DNA of 5,139 nt, taken from Clostridia bacterium (GTDB taxonomy: Bacteria > Bacillota > Clostridia > Oscillospirales > Acutalibacteraceae). Within the stretch, counting starts at the first letter, position 1. Each line of letters opens with the position of its first letter. Below the pieces are notes generated by a model. It saw nothing but the letters and a program-made list of their open reading frames with translations, was not told where the DNA came from and ran no database searches. The stretch spans positions 1 through 5,139 of the forward strand of contig JAFTCS010000296.1 in NCBI GenBank assembly GCA_017454565.1. The letters run 5' to 3'. The translations under genes and the position numbers were made by a program. Shown here in pieces: positions 1 through 5,139 of the stretch.

Positions 1-23
1 CTCGCCTGTCGGCTCGGTCGGTG

Positions 24-104
24 CTTCTGCTTCGCAGAGGTCTCCACCGGAGACCCGCACCCCTCGACCCTGCAAGCCTTTGAAAAGGCTTGAGCGAAAC
101 TTTT
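24..104. repeat. Modular intergenic hairpin element, copy 1
   Basis: Three short GC-rich inverted repeats sit side by side. TCTGC (26-30) pairs with GCAGA (34-38) around loop TTC, extendable to 24-40. GGTCTCC (39-45) pairs with GGAGACC (49-55) around ACC. CAAGCCTT (73-80) pairs with AAGGCTTG (85-92) around TGAA. The first two share bases 39-40 and so compete at their border. The segment 78-104 closely matches 3348-3372 in the other intergenic region: the same CTTTGAAAAGGCT, then CGAAACTTTTG a few bases later. This suggests a dispersed intergenic repeat family. On the plus strand the third hairpin is followed by TTTT only after eight bases, so it could be a weak terminator for a gene left of the window. 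That role is inferred; the pairing is seen directly. Confidence 0.6.
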
Positions 105-171
105 GTGTTGACGATTTTGCGCAGTTTTTTTCAGGAAGATCATATCGCCTATTCCTTTTTTTGTTTTATAG

Positions 172-180
172 TGATATAAT
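172..180 (+). promoter_or_regulatory. Extended -10 promoter of the five-gene operon
   Basis: TGATATAAT at 172-180 is a perfect TGnTATAAT extended -10 element for the housekeeping sigma factor. The best -35 at 17-base spacing is TTCCTT (152-157), which is poor, so recognition probably relies on the extended -10. The expected transcription start is near 187, giving a leader of about 30 nt before the ATG at 217. The surroundings are AT-rich, unlike the GC-rich hairpins upstream. No operator palindrome was seen. Confidence 0.7.
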
Positions 181-203
181 AGAACTGCGAACAATATTAT
201 TAA

Positions 204-210
204 AGAGGTG
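204..210 (+). promoter_or_regulatory. Ribosome binding site that fixes the start at 217
   Basis: AGAGGTG at 204-210 is a strong Shine-Dalgarno sequence six bases before the ATG at 217. The in-frame GTG at 208 lies inside this site and cannot also be the start codon, so the protein begins MIITIGRQFG. Confidence 0.85.
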
Positions 211-216
211 AATTGT

Positions 217-831
217 ATGATCATTACTATCGGCAGACAGTTCGGCAGTCAGGGGCATGACATCGGCAAAGAGCTTGCCCGGAAGCTTGATATCGGCTAC
301 TATGACAAGGAGCTTCTGGAGATCGCCACAAAGGAGGGCGGTTTCAGCAGCGAGGTACTTGAAAAATATGATGAAAAGGCGTCAAACAGCCTGCTCTATT
401 CCTTGTCGCTGGGGGCTTCGGCAACTATAAGCAGCGAATACGGCAGCGCTCCGGAAACCCCGGTGACAGACAAGCTTTATCTGCTCGAATACGATATTAT
501 CCGCCGCGCAGCCGAAAAGCCCTGCGTTATTGTCGGGCGCTGCGCAGACCACGTTCTTTCGGACAGGAGCGATCTGCTGAAGGTATTTGTCTATGCGGAT
601 AAAGACGCCAAAATAGAGCATATCATGTGGAAGTACGGCGTAACAGCCGAAAAAGCAAAGTCAATGATAAAAAAGAACGACAAGTCAAGGGCAAACTACT
701 ACAATAACTACGCATCCGGCAAATGGGGCGATCCGGAAAACTATGACCTTTGCATAAACCGCTCGCTTTTAGGTGTAGAGGGCAGCGCCGAGCTGCTGAT
801 AGCCTGCCTGCGGCTGAGGAAGCTGCTATGA
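217..831 (+). CDS. Cytidylate kinase-like family protein
   Basis: Protein of 204 residues resembling the cytidylate kinase-like family (Pfam Cytidylate_kin2), small P-loop kinases presumed to transfer phosphate from ATP to a nucleotide or similar substrate in the cytosol. The N-terminal beta strand and phosphate loop are MIITIGRQFGSQGHDIGK (1-18). This follows the family's GRxxGSxGxxIG pattern rather than a classic Walker A GKT/S. The family motif GRCADHVL lies at 107-114. A lid-like segment rich in basic and aromatic residues runs from about 152 to 170 (D155, R158, YYNNY), followed by YDLCINRSLLG near the C-terminus. Length is normal for the family. It is the first gene of the operon, and its stop overlaps the next start by four bases (ATGA). 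True cytidylate kinase (cmk) is a different subfamily, so the substrate is unknown and no gene symbol is given. Confidence 0.87.
   Translation: MIITIGRQFGSQGHDIGKELARKLDIGYYDKELLEIATKEGGFSSEVLEKYDEKASNSLLYSLSLGASATISSEYGSAPETPVTDKLYLLEYDIIRRAAEKPCVIVGRCADHVLSDRSDLLKVFVYADKDAKIEHIMWKYGVTAEKAKSMIKKNDKSRANYYNNYASGKWGDPENYDLCINRSLLGVEGSAELLIACLRLRKLL
816..822 (+). promoter_or_regulatory. Ribosome binding site for the lipoprotein, inside the kinase-like gene
   Basis: GAGGAAG at 816-822 lies five bases before the ATG at 828. It selects that start over the upstream in-frame ATG at 750, which would put 26 hydrophilic residues ahead of the signal peptide. The ATGA overlap with the previous stop suggests translational coupling. 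Confidence 0.8.
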
Positions 832-1322
832 AGCGTGTACTGTTGTTCATTACTGTGCTTGTGACAGCTCTGCTTTGCGGCTGTGGCAAAAATGGCGGCG
901 ATGTTCCCGAAATAAGCTATGAGCCTGTGGAATACAGCATCGTAAAGGACAGCCGGACTATCGAAAGCATTGAAACGGCTGTGAACGGATATCTGAATGC
1001 ACTGACAAATCACAGCTTCAATGAACTGCCGCTCTATGCAGACGTTGATCTTCCGATATGTATTGACCAGACTGCTTTTGAGGACTATATTATAGGTCTG
1101 GGCGAAGCAAGGCTTGAAAGCGTCGAGACTGACATTATCTCGGAAAACAGCGGGAGCTATTATGTCAAGGTGCGTTACGAGCTTATCTTCACCGGCCAAT
1201 ATACGGATTTTGACGGCAGCAGAGGTATACCTGGCACTGTTGAAAAATATGAGCAGTTCACCATGAAACAGGGCGACAATGGCTTTATAATTACAGCCGT
1301 TGAGCCTACCGGTGAAGGATGA
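828..1322 (+). CDS. Small lipoprotein with a possible NTF2-like domain
   Basis: Protein of 164 residues beginning MKRVLLFITVLVTALLCGCG: two basic residues, a hydrophobic stretch (4-16) and a lipobox LCGC with the acylated cysteine at 19. The cysteine at position -2 of the lipobox is unusual but tolerated. The mature protein should be attached to the outer face of the membrane. After a polar linker (about 20-42), a helical segment IETAVNGYLNALTNHSF (48-64) precedes a second helix (about 84-93). Beta-rich stretches follow, YYVKVRYELIFTG (111-123) and EKYEQFTMKQ to FIITAVE (139-159). Helices followed by a curved sheet resemble NTF2/SnoaL-like folds, but this is judged from pattern only and no catalytic motif is visible. 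The start at 828 is supported by its own ribosome binding site and by the signal peptide. Function unknown; a binding or sensing role at the cell surface is a guess. Confidence 0.85.
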   Translation: MKRVLLFITVLVTALLCGCGKNGGDVPEISYEPVEYSIVKDSRTIESIETAVNGYLNALTNHSFNELPLYADVDLPICIDQTAFEDYIIGLGEARLESVETDIISENSGSYYVKVRYELIFTGQYTDFDGSRGIPGTVEKYEQFTMKQGDNGFIITAVEPTGEG

Positions 1323-1341
1323 CAAAAAGGAAGTGTATTTT

Positions 1342-1581
1342 ATGAAGGAGCATACCTTTCTTGGCAGGAGCAGCGGAAAGCGCTTCTGCATTGACGGTGT
1401 TGATGTTTTCGCTAACAAGTGGCAGTCTCTGGGCAGATGTGAGATAGTGCTTGATCCCAGTGACAAGCGCCCGTATAATTTTTCGGTATACAAGGTGGAC
1501 ACAGGCGGCAAGACCGTAACTTTCGCTGCCGGCAGGTTCAGAGATGACCAGTGGGGGTTTTACCTTCTTGCCGAAGAATGA
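1342..1581 (+). CDS. Unrecognised 79-residue protein
   Basis: I do not recognise this protein. The ATG at 1342 has a good ribosome binding site, AAGGAAG (1327-1333), eight bases upstream. An in-frame TTG at 1300 lies inside the lipoprotein gene and lacks such a site. The protein starts MKEHTFLGRSSGKRFC, has no signal peptide or membrane segment, and is probably cytosolic. Alternating hydrophobic and polar residues (CIDGVDVF 16-23, GRCEIVLD 31-38, YNFSVYKVD 45-53, KTVTFAAGRF 57-66, QWGFYLL 70-76) suggest a small all-beta domain of about five strands. There are two cysteines (16 and 33) and several aromatics. It begins 19 bases after the lipoprotein stop and ends 29 bases before the next gene, so it is a genuine operon member. 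The good ribosome site and codon-like composition make it a believable gene, but no function can be assigned. Confidence 0.8.
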   Translation: MKEHTFLGRSSGKRFCIDGVDVFANKWQSLGRCEIVLDPSDKRPYNFSVYKVDTGGKTVTFAAGRFRDDQWGFYLLAEE

Positions 1582-1610
1582 TCTTATGACAAGGAAAGAG
1601 AGGATACAAA

Positions 1611-2288
1611 ATGAATATTGATCTCAGAGTTGAAGCAATGTTTGACCTTACAAAGACAATTGCAGCCGATATCTTTAAAGGGCTTACTTATCCGTGGGAG
1701 GCTCTTCCGAAGATAAGCGCTTTTATAATGGAGCTTGGCAAAACGCTTCCTGCCGATGAATACGAGCAGAGAGGCGAGGATATATGGGTGGCCAGAAGTG
1801 CAAAGGCAGCAAACACAGCATATCTTCACGGTCCGCTTATAATATGTCCGGAAGCCGAGGTGCGCCACTGTGCGTTCATAAGAGGAAGCGCCATTGTGGG
1901 CAGAGGGGCTGTCATAGGAAATTCTACCGAGCTTAAAAACTGCATTATCTTTGACAAGGCTCAGGTGCCACACTACAACTACATAGGCGACTCTATACTT
2001 GGCTATATGTCTCACCTTGGCGCCGGCGCTATTACATCTAACCTGAAGTCCGACAAGAGCCTTGTTACCGTATGGACAGGCGATGAGAAGCTTTACACCG
2101 GACTTAAAAAGTTTGGCGCTGTCGTTGGCGACAATGTTGAGGTAGGCTGCAATTCCGTGCTGAACCCAGGTACGGTAATATGCAGAAGGACGAACGTATA
2201 TCCGCTTTCAATGGTAAGAGGGGCCGTTCCGCCGGACAGCATCTACAAGAAGCAGGGCGAAGTGGCTCAAAAAATTTACGATAACTGA
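1611..2288 (+). CDS. GlmU-like left-handed beta-helix protein (putative sugar acyltransferase)
   Basis: Protein of 225 residues related to the C-terminal acetyltransferase half of GlmU and often labelled UDP-N-acetylglucosamine pyrophosphorylase. It has no N-terminal nucleotidyltransferase domain, so that label would mislead. Residues 1-60 form a conserved helical preface (FDLTKTIAADIFKGLTYPWEAL region). From about 61 to 205 come hexapeptide-repeat turns such as AYLHGPLIICPEAEVRHCAF and AIVGRGAVIGNSTELKNC. HYNYIGDSILG (121-131) aligns with the GlmU segment holding the catalytic histidine, making His121 the candidate base. GAGAITSN (137-144) matches the GlmU GAGTITCN region. The C-terminal NSVLNPGTVI and VYPLSMVRG complete the helix. 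Such proteins act as trimers and usually bind acetyl-CoA and a sugar phosphate or sugar nucleotide; the substrate here is unknown. The ribosome site AGAGAGGA (1597-1604) fits the ATG at 1611. The asparaginase-family gene starts 11 bases downstream. Confidence 0.85.
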   Translation: MNIDLRVEAMFDLTKTIAADIFKGLTYPWEALPKISAFIMELGKTLPADEYEQRGEDIWVARSAKAANTAYLHGPLIICPEAEVRHCAFIRGSAIVGRGAVIGNSTELKNCIIFDKAQVPHYNYIGDSILGYMSHLGAGAITSNLKSDKSLVTVWTGDEKLYTGLKKFGAVVGDNVEVGCNSVLNPGTVICRRTNVYPLSMVRGAVPPDSIYKKQGEVAQKIYDN

Positions 2289-2299
2289 CTGAAAATACA

Positions 2300-3310
2300 A
2301 TGAAAAAGATACTTGTTCTTATGACCGGAGGAACCATAGGCAGCAGCCTGAATATCGGAGTCATTTCGGTAAAGACGGATTCCTGCCGCGCTGTGGAGCT
2401 TTACCGCGCCCGTTATGATGACGGGATCGAGCTGCACACGCAGGTAATAATGAATATCCTCAGCGAAAACCTTGATAAGTGTCACTGGCAGGATATCACA
2501 GGGCATATTTTGTCAGCCGATCTCAGTGAATACTGCGGTATAATCATAACCCATGGCAGCGATACGCTTTCATACAGCTCGGCCATGCTGGGATTTTGCC
2601 TTTGCGGTCTTGGTATACCTGTGGTGCTTACGGCTGCCGATCTTGTTCCTGATCTTCCGGAGAGCAATGCTGTTGATGATATCCGCGGCGCCGTTGCGGT
2701 AATAAAGTGCATGAACTGCGGAGTTTATACCGTCTACCGTAACCCCGGAGAAAATGACTGCGCTGTTTATCTTGCCACAAGGGTATCAGAGGCCGACAGG
2801 GTAAGGGGATGTTTCAGTTCGTTTGACGGCATGCCCTTTGCATACGTCAGAGACGGCAGGCTTGAATTTTCCGGCAGCGTTGCGCCTGAGAACGTTCCCG
2901 TCAGCATCAGACCTCTGAAGTTTGCTCAGCCCCTTAGTCTGAATAATGATGTGCTTATGATAAGGCCATATCCCGGTATGAATATCTCAGATATTCATAT
3001 CGGTGAGAGGGTAAAGGCGGTGCTGTATATAACCTACCATTCTTCATCTGCCTGTGCAGACGGACGCGGCAGTGTGCTCAGACTTCTTTCTCAGTGCAGG
3101 GAGAAGGGAACAGAGCTGTTTTTGGCGTCTTTTCCAAGGAACTCTGCTATGTACGAGACCTCGTGCGCACTTATAGAGAATGGTGCGGTACCTCTCACAC
3201 ACATTACGGATGAAGCCGCATATACAAAGCTGCTTTTAGCCGTGAACCTTGATGTTCCGGATATCCGCAGGTTCATGGACAAAGATATTTTTCTGGAGAC
3301 TATTTGCTGA
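2300..3310 (+). CDS. Asparaginase-family protein with altered active site
   Basis: Protein of 336 residues, the usual length of the asparaginase/glutaminase family, which hydrolyses L-asparagine to aspartate and ammonia. No signal peptide, so it is a cytosolic type. The start MKKILVLMTGGTIG is the classic first signature with nucleophile Thr12. MNILSENL (51-58) corresponds to the substrate-binding serine loop. The second signature, ITHGSDTL (83-90), has serine at 87 where HGTDT is standard; Asp88 is kept. After GVYTVYRN, the segment ATRVSEADRVRGCFSSFDG (159-177) aligns with the region that normally carries the catalytic lysine (VTK or TTK). By my alignment the lysine position is Ser163 or Glu164, with no lysine nearby. 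Fold membership is therefore strong but asparaginase activity is doubtful. The start lacks a clear ribosome binding site and sits 11 bases after the preceding stop, so translation probably depends on coupling. Last gene of the operon; a terminator hairpin begins 22 bases after the stop. Confidence 0.88.
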   Translation: MKKILVLMTGGTIGSSLNIGVISVKTDSCRAVELYRARYDDGIELHTQVIMNILSENLDKCHWQDITGHILSADLSEYCGIIITHGSDTLSYSSAMLGFCLCGLGIPVVLTAADLVPDLPESNAVDDIRGAVAVIKCMNCGVYTVYRNPGENDCAVYLATRVSEADRVRGCFSSFDGMPFAYVRDGRLEFSGSVAPENVPVSIRPLKFAQPLSLNNDVLMIRPYPGMNISDIHIGERVKAVLYITYHSSSACADGRGSVLRLLSQCREKGTELFLASFPRNSAMYETSCALIENGAVPLTHITDEAAYTKLLLAVNLDVPDIRRFMDKDIFLETIC

Positions 3311-3332
3311 CGCCAAAACCTGATAAAAAATT

Positions 3333-3372
3333 AAAAGTTTCGCCAGTCTTTGAAAAGGCTGACGAAACTTTT
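3333..3372. terminator. Bidirectional intrinsic terminator between convergent genes
   Basis: A nearly perfect 40-base inverted repeat: AAAAGTTTCG (3333-3342) pairs with CGAAACTTTT (3363-3372), then CAG (3344-3346) with CTG (3359-3361), a T-G wobble, and CTT with AAG around loop TGAA (3351-3354). The only mismatch is C3343 against A3362. The plus strand ends in CTTTTGCTTTTG; the minus strand continues into AATTTTTTATC. It begins 22 bases after the plus-strand operon's stop and should also stop the minus-strand transcript of the DUF4340 gene. Its core repeats that at 73-104. Confidence 0.85.
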
Positions 3373-3417
3373 GCTTTTGTCTACTACGTATTCGATAAAA
3401 TAGTGTACAAAGACGGG

Positions 3418-3463
3418 TGCAGGGACTGCGCCCCTTGTGGGGTGTCGGGGCAAAGCCCTGACA
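3418..3463. repeat. Modular intergenic hairpin element, copy 2
   Basis: Three adjacent small hairpins. GCAG (3419-3422) pairs with CTGC (3426-3429) around GGA. CCCC (3431-3434) pairs with GGGG (3439-3442) around TTGT. TGTCGGGGC (3443-3451) pairs with GCCCTGACA (3455-3463) around AAA, with one G-T wobble. The last lies only three bases beyond the DUF4340 stop codon. None is followed by a T-run, so these look like repeat modules or 3' end stabilisers rather than terminators; the true terminator is 46 bases further along. The arrangement parallels the three hairpins at 24-92. The AT-rich spacer 3373-3417 shows nothing I can name. Confidence 0.6.
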
Positions 3464-3466
3464 GTA

Positions 3467-4960
3467 TTATTCTCCGAAAACTGACTTCATTCTTTCCGAT
3501 GTGTAGATCAGCTTTGCCTGACTGATGATCTGGTCGGCCTTTTCGGTATTTACGCAGCATTCAGGTTTGCCGTTGATTACTATCAGTGTCTTTCCGGCGC
3601 CGTTGCGAAGGAGCTTGACGTTGTCGCTGAGCTCAGGATAGTTATAATATTTGAAATTCAGCTCCATCAGATTGGTTTTGAATCCGGAGGTATCATCCGG
3701 AAGCTCGTTGGTGCGGTTAAGCTTTGCGAGATCATAAATGAATACTGTGATATTTGTGTAGGGGATCTCTTTGTCGCCGCATTTTACAGTGATGGACTCG
3801 TTTTCGTAATAGTTGGGTCCCATGTACTTCTCACGCTCGATAGTATATGTCTTTTTGTTGCTGTCGACAGTCGTGTCAAGCTGCCGGACCTCGCCGGGCA
3901 AAACGGAAAATACAGAATCATGCAGCAGATCGAATTTTGTTATACCGTGCCAGGAATTGTCACTCTGGCTGAGGGTATATATTATATTAGATCCCTCGTT
4001 CATTATATAGAACTTTCCGTCATCGTCAGTTTCAGAGGTGAGCACGTTTATTGACTGGCCGCCCTTGCCCCTGACGCTGACCTTTTCAAAAGGCTTGTCA
4101 AGACCGTATTTTGCAAGCTCCTCAGAGGTCACGTCAATAGCCGCAACACTGTCACCTTTCAGAGACTGCACACCGCCGTATACTGTCTTTGTGACGTAAT
4201 TGTCGCAGGCGACCCGAGAGGGGTTCTCAATGATATACATAGCCTCATAGCAGGCGTAGATGTTCTCGGTGACGACTATATCCTCCTTGTAGCCTTCTCC
4301 GCTGATGGTAAAGCCCAGAACCTCGTCAATAGAGCCGGTCATGTTTTTGTCAAAAAGCTGCAGCTTGTCAATAAAGAACGGACTCATTTCGTAGCTTTCC
4401 ACAAGATAGACGTTCTCGTCTCCGCCGACTCTGACGTAAATGCCCTTGTCGTCAGGAGCAAAGCTGCCGATGTCTATTTTCACCTCACTGGCATCGCTGT
4501 ATCTCACGGAATAGCTTCCCTTGGGTTCGTCAAGACCGTATTCTTCGTACCGCTTGCCGCTTTTGTCCACTATCTCCTTGGCGTAGAGCTTCTTACACTG
4601 ACTCACAAGCTTGTCGGTTATCTCCTTGTCCAGCTTGTAGCCGGGATGGTCCTGCATCGTATACACTATGTCGGTTCCGTCACTCATGGAGTGAGAGCTT
4701 TCCTCTTCGCCCTCGGCGGAAGAATCCGAGGCGTATGAGGGCTGATTGAAGAAAAATCCCAGCAGCTCATATTCTCCGCTGTCGTTCTTTACGGAAATGG
4801 ACTCAGGCATGAGATCGTCTTTCTTATAGAGGGTCATCGTTTCGTTGTCGTTATCTGTTATCTGCTTGTTTGAGGGCAGCATGAAAGCAACGGCAAGAGC
4901 TGCGGAAAGCAGTGCGATAACGCCAAGCACGATAATAATGATTTTCTTGTTCTTTTTCAT
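3467..4960 (-). CDS. DUF4340 domain-containing membrane-anchored protein
   Basis: Protein of 497 residues. MKKNKK followed by a hydrophobic span (about 7-28) forms one N-terminal membrane anchor, leaving the remainder outside the cell. The extracellular part contains two copies of the DUF4340 hallmark: EYGLDEP (140-146) and KYGLDKP (284-290). Each is followed by beta strands, a D..G.(I/F)Y strand and a N.(V/I)Y strand, suggesting two related repeats covering about 141-207 and 285-350. A Ser/Glu-rich loop at 77-97 is probably disordered. DUF4340 proteins have no known enzymatic activity; they are typically encoded after a GldG-type protein and an ABC ATPase and permease, as here. The start is supported by GGAGG (complement of 4967-4971) six bases before the ATG, and it follows the GldG-like stop by 12 bases. 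Likely role: accessory extracytoplasmic subunit of an ABC export or gliding-type transporter; substrate unknown. Confidence 0.88.
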   Translation of the reverse strand: MKKNKKIIIIVLGVIALLSAALAVAFMLPSNKQITDNDNETMTLYKKDDLMPESISVKNDSGEYELLGFFFNQPSYASDSSAEGEEESSHSMSDGTDIVYTMQDHPGYKLDKEITDKLVSQCKKLYAKEIVDKSGKRYEEYGLDEPKGSYSVRYSDASEVKIDIGSFAPDDKGIYVRVGGDENVYLVESYEMSPFFIDKLQLFDKNMTGSIDEVLGFTISGEGYKEDIVVTENIYACYEAMYIIENPSRVACDNYVTKTVYGGVQSLKGDSVAAIDVTSEELAKYGLDKPFEKVSVRGKGGQSINVLTSETDDDGKFYIMNEGSNIIYTLSQSDNSWHGITKFDLLHDSVFSVLPGEVRQLDTTVDSNKKTYTIEREKYMGPNYYENESITVKCGDKEIPYTNITVFIYDLAKLNRTNELPDDTSGFKTNLMELNFKYYNYPELSDNVKLLRNGAGKTLIVINGKPECCVNTEKADQIISQAKLIYTSERMKSVFGE

Positions 4961-4972
4961 AGCCAGCCTCCG

Positions 4973-5139
4973 TTAACGGTTCTTTCTGAGAAGGAACACC
5001 GTGAAGCCTGCGCCCAGAATTATCAGCGGAATTACAGCGTAGACAAGGAATCCAAGGTTGACGGCTGTCTGACGGTCGATATTGATATCATAGGCAGTAA
5101 TCGTCTTTTCGGGGATGTTCACAAGCTCGGGAGCCTGCC
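4973..5139 (-). CDS. GldG-family ABC transporter auxiliary protein, C-terminal fragment
   Basis: Only the last 55 codons and the stop (TAA, complement of 4973-4975) are in the window; the gene continues past 5139. The visible part reads QAPELVNIPEKTITAYDINI, then a single transmembrane helix (approximately LGFLVYAVIPLIILGAGFTVFLL) and a short basic tail RKNR. A beta-rich end, one membrane helix and a positive tail match the C-terminus of GldG-like proteins (ABC-type uncharacterised transport system, Pfam ABC_transp_aux), with the large domain outside and the tail in the cytosol. The assignment rests on this topology together with the DUF4340 gene 12 bases downstream, which is the usual partner. 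The fragment alone would not prove the family. The gene's stop lies just before the ribosome site of the DUF4340 gene, so the two are probably co-translated. Confidence 0.75.
   Translation of the reverse strand, partial: QAPELVNIPEKTITAYDINIDRQTAVNLGFLVYAVIPLIILGAGFTVFLLRKNR

Noticed and set aside
24..104. CRISPR array or riboswitch in the GC-rich hairpin region
   Set aside because: There are no regularly spaced identical repeats, the hairpins differ in sequence, and no riboswitch consensus was recognised; the promoter lies downstream of it, so it is not in the operon's leader RNA.
108..113. TTGACG as a -35 promoter element
   Set aside because: It is close to consensus, but no acceptable -10 lies 16-18 bases downstream, and it is far from the TATAAT at 175-180.
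2..210. Plus-strand reading frame open from the window edge to a TGA at 208-210 (frame of position 2)
   Set aside because: It runs straight through the hairpin repeats and the promoter, and its residue composition (Pro/Arg/Ser-rich, then Phe/Leu-rich) follows the DNA composition rather than any protein family.
741..1511. 256-residue minus-strand reading frame opposite the lipoprotein and small-protein genes
   Set aside because: It begins at a TTG without a ribosome site, shows no family motif, and lies wholly opposite well-supported plus-strand genes; it is a shadow frame.
1584..2015. 143-residue minus-strand reading frame opposite the GlmU-like gene
   Set aside because: The plus strand carries a well-recognised protein family with a good ribosome site; the antisense frame has no motif.
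3304..3525. 73-residue plus-strand reading frame after the asparaginase-like gene
   Set aside because: It reads through the terminator hairpin and repeat modules and into the antisense of the DUF4340 gene; no ribosome site and no recognisable domain.

Overview
The window looks like a chromosomal segment of a Gram-positive gut or rumen Clostridia species, most likely a Ruminococcus-like member of the Oscillospiraceae. Reasons: strong purine-rich Shine-Dalgarno sites, an extended -10 promoter, tightly packed genes, a cytidylate kinase-like protein and a short GlmU-like beta-helix protein of the kinds common in that group, and GC-rich modular hairpins between operons. The genus is an inference from style and family content, not from a marker gene.

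Layout. Positions 1-216 are intergenic: three small GC-rich hairpins (24-40, 39-55, 73-92), then an AT-rich promoter with a consensus extended -10 at 172-180. Five plus-strand genes follow in one apparent operon (217-3310) with overlaps or gaps of at most 29 nt: a cytidylate kinase-like protein, a small lipoprotein, a 79-residue protein I do not recognise, a GlmU-like left-handed beta-helix protein without a nucleotidyltransferase domain, and an asparaginase-family protein. A long symmetrical hairpin at 3333-3372 ends this operon. It lies between convergent genes and has T-rich flanks on both sides, so it probably terminates both. The rest of that gap holds three more small hairpins (3418-3463). 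The minus strand then carries a DUF4340 membrane-anchored protein (3467-4960), preceded in the same operon by the C-terminal end of a GldG-family ABC-transporter auxiliary protein (4973-5139, cut by the window edge).

How the genes work together. The minus-strand pair is recognisable: GldG-like and DUF4340 proteins are normally encoded beside an ABC ATPase and permease, which should lie beyond position 5139. The plus-strand operon has no known joint pathway. It combines a nucleotide-kinase-like protein, an exported lipoprotein, a possible sugar acyltransferase and an amidohydrolase whose catalytic lysine seems to be missing.

I see no mobile element, CRISPR array, tRNA or rRNA. The most notable points are the altered active site of the asparaginase-like protein, the related hairpin modules in the two intergenic regions, and the unrecognised 79-residue protein. 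I do not see convincing evidence of a new multi-gene system.
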